Positions 63,732 through 64,000 of a DNA stretch of 64,000 bases are shown here, one piece after another. The stretch spans positions 62,001 to 126,000 of the forward strand of contig NZ_VWPH01000011.1 of assembly GCF_008630535.1 (NCBI RefSeq), given 5' to 3'. The stretch's first letter is position 1, and every line of letters starts with the position of its first letter. The translations under genes were made by a program, and so were the position numbers. The notes beneath the pieces were generated by a model that was given only the letters and a program-made list of their open reading frames with translations, was not told where the DNA came from and did not search any database. This stretch comes from Saccharopolyspora hirsuta (GTDB lineage: Bacteria; Actinomycetota; Actinomycetes; Mycobacteriales; Pseudonocardiaceae).

Positions 63732-64000
63732 CTACCCGTGGTGGGCGCGTTCCCGCGGTCGGATGTGCTCGATCTCGGGAGCGCGCCGGGCGGTCGGAAT
63801 CCGCGGTTCCGGGTGCTCGCGCGTCGCTGCCCACCCGCAGGCCGTGCCCACGACCGCCGCACCTGCGAGCACGCCGAGCCGGACCAGGTCGGCGGAACCC
63901 TCCCAGACCAGGTCGCCGAGTTCGTGAACGACGAAGCTGTTCAAGAACATCCAGCACAGCAACGCCGTGATCAACGCGCCCGGCAGGCTTCGGATCGCGC
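63732..64000 (-). CDS. Membrane protein, partial (runs off the window edge)
   Basis: The frame is open to the end of the window, so the true start lies beyond 64000. The visible 89 residues have two hydrophobic segments (ALITALLCWMFLNSFVV and VRLGVLAGAAVVGTACGWA) and a charged tail ending EHIRPRERAHHG. No family recognised. Confidence 0.6.
   Translation of the reverse strand, partial: AIRSLPGALITALLCWMFLNSFVVHELGDLVWEGSADLVRLGVLAGAAVVGTACGWAATREHPEPRIPTARRAPEIEHIRPRERAHHG

Overview
The window is very GC-rich and densely coded, with frequent GTG starts. It encodes mycothiol-dependent formaldehyde oxidation, a DevR/DevS-type pair, FhuF-like and PF04672-type methyltransferase proteins, and many TetR, GntR, LysR, MarR and SorC regulators. 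This points to a chromosomal segment of a mycothiol-producing actinomycete, most likely a Pseudonocardiaceae member such as Saccharopolyspora; the genus is inference. I saw no rRNA, tRNA, CRISPR array or intact insertion sequence.

Layout. 1-2620: end of a ribose-type ABC importer (second half of the ATPase, permease, lipoprotein binding protein). 2743-3834: UPF0126/TRIC-like membrane protein and a PrxQ/Bcp peroxiredoxin. 3835-6380: an AT-richer island with three unrecognised genes (one secreted, one membrane), ended by a degenerate second copy of the peroxiredoxin 5' end. 6486-10970: DNA glycosylase, FadB2-type dehydrogenase, an alpha/beta hydrolase plus MDR dehydrogenase operon and a TetR regulator; the TetR-type operator is shared across this block. 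11080-14387: GntR regulator, CaiB CoA-transferase and glutaryl-CoA-dehydrogenase-like enzyme, a likely glutarate pathway. 14712-19224: SDR, amidase, MFS exporter, methyltransferase. 19370-21078: MscR and a metallo-hydrolase (formaldehyde detoxification). 21232-24336: two-component pair and a Gfo/Idh oxidoreductase. 24772-28283: phosphoketolase-acetate kinase bypass. 28316-33554: FhuF-like protein, KimA-like permease, LLM oxidoreductase, PspC and a coiled-coil protein.

33706-41013: MFS and Nramp-like transporters, a LysR regulator and a hydantoinase/oxoprolinase pair. 41014-42023: a kilobase with no gene I can support, holding palindromes and a 120-base inverted-repeat structure. 42024-47487: GNAT, LysR, secreted SurE, then an aliphatic amidase with an AmiC-like sensor and a MarR regulator, and a VOC protein. 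47642-51994: the most interesting locus, a tightly overlapping minus-strand operon of XRE-TPR regulator, TIR-domain protein, large P-loop protein with altered Walker A, and a two-TM protein. The TIR tail and the NTPase N-terminus share a short motif, as expected of an NLR-like sensor and effector; I propose it is an uncharacterised anti-phage/abortive-infection system. 52128-52884: small membrane gene and a decayed erythromycin-esterase-like gene. 52889-58076: SorC-controlled polyol uptake and oxidation. 58147-63144: Ser/Thr kinase broken by a frameshift in a GC repeat, an FHA protein, and a DevR/DevS-like pair whose kinase keeps the haem histidine. 63201-64000: DinB-like protein and a partial membrane protein.

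Hairpins close several convergent gene pairs; three of them (11022, 24389, 28279) look like one family. Palindromic operators next to the TetR, GntR, MarR and SorC genes make local autoregulated circuits likely.
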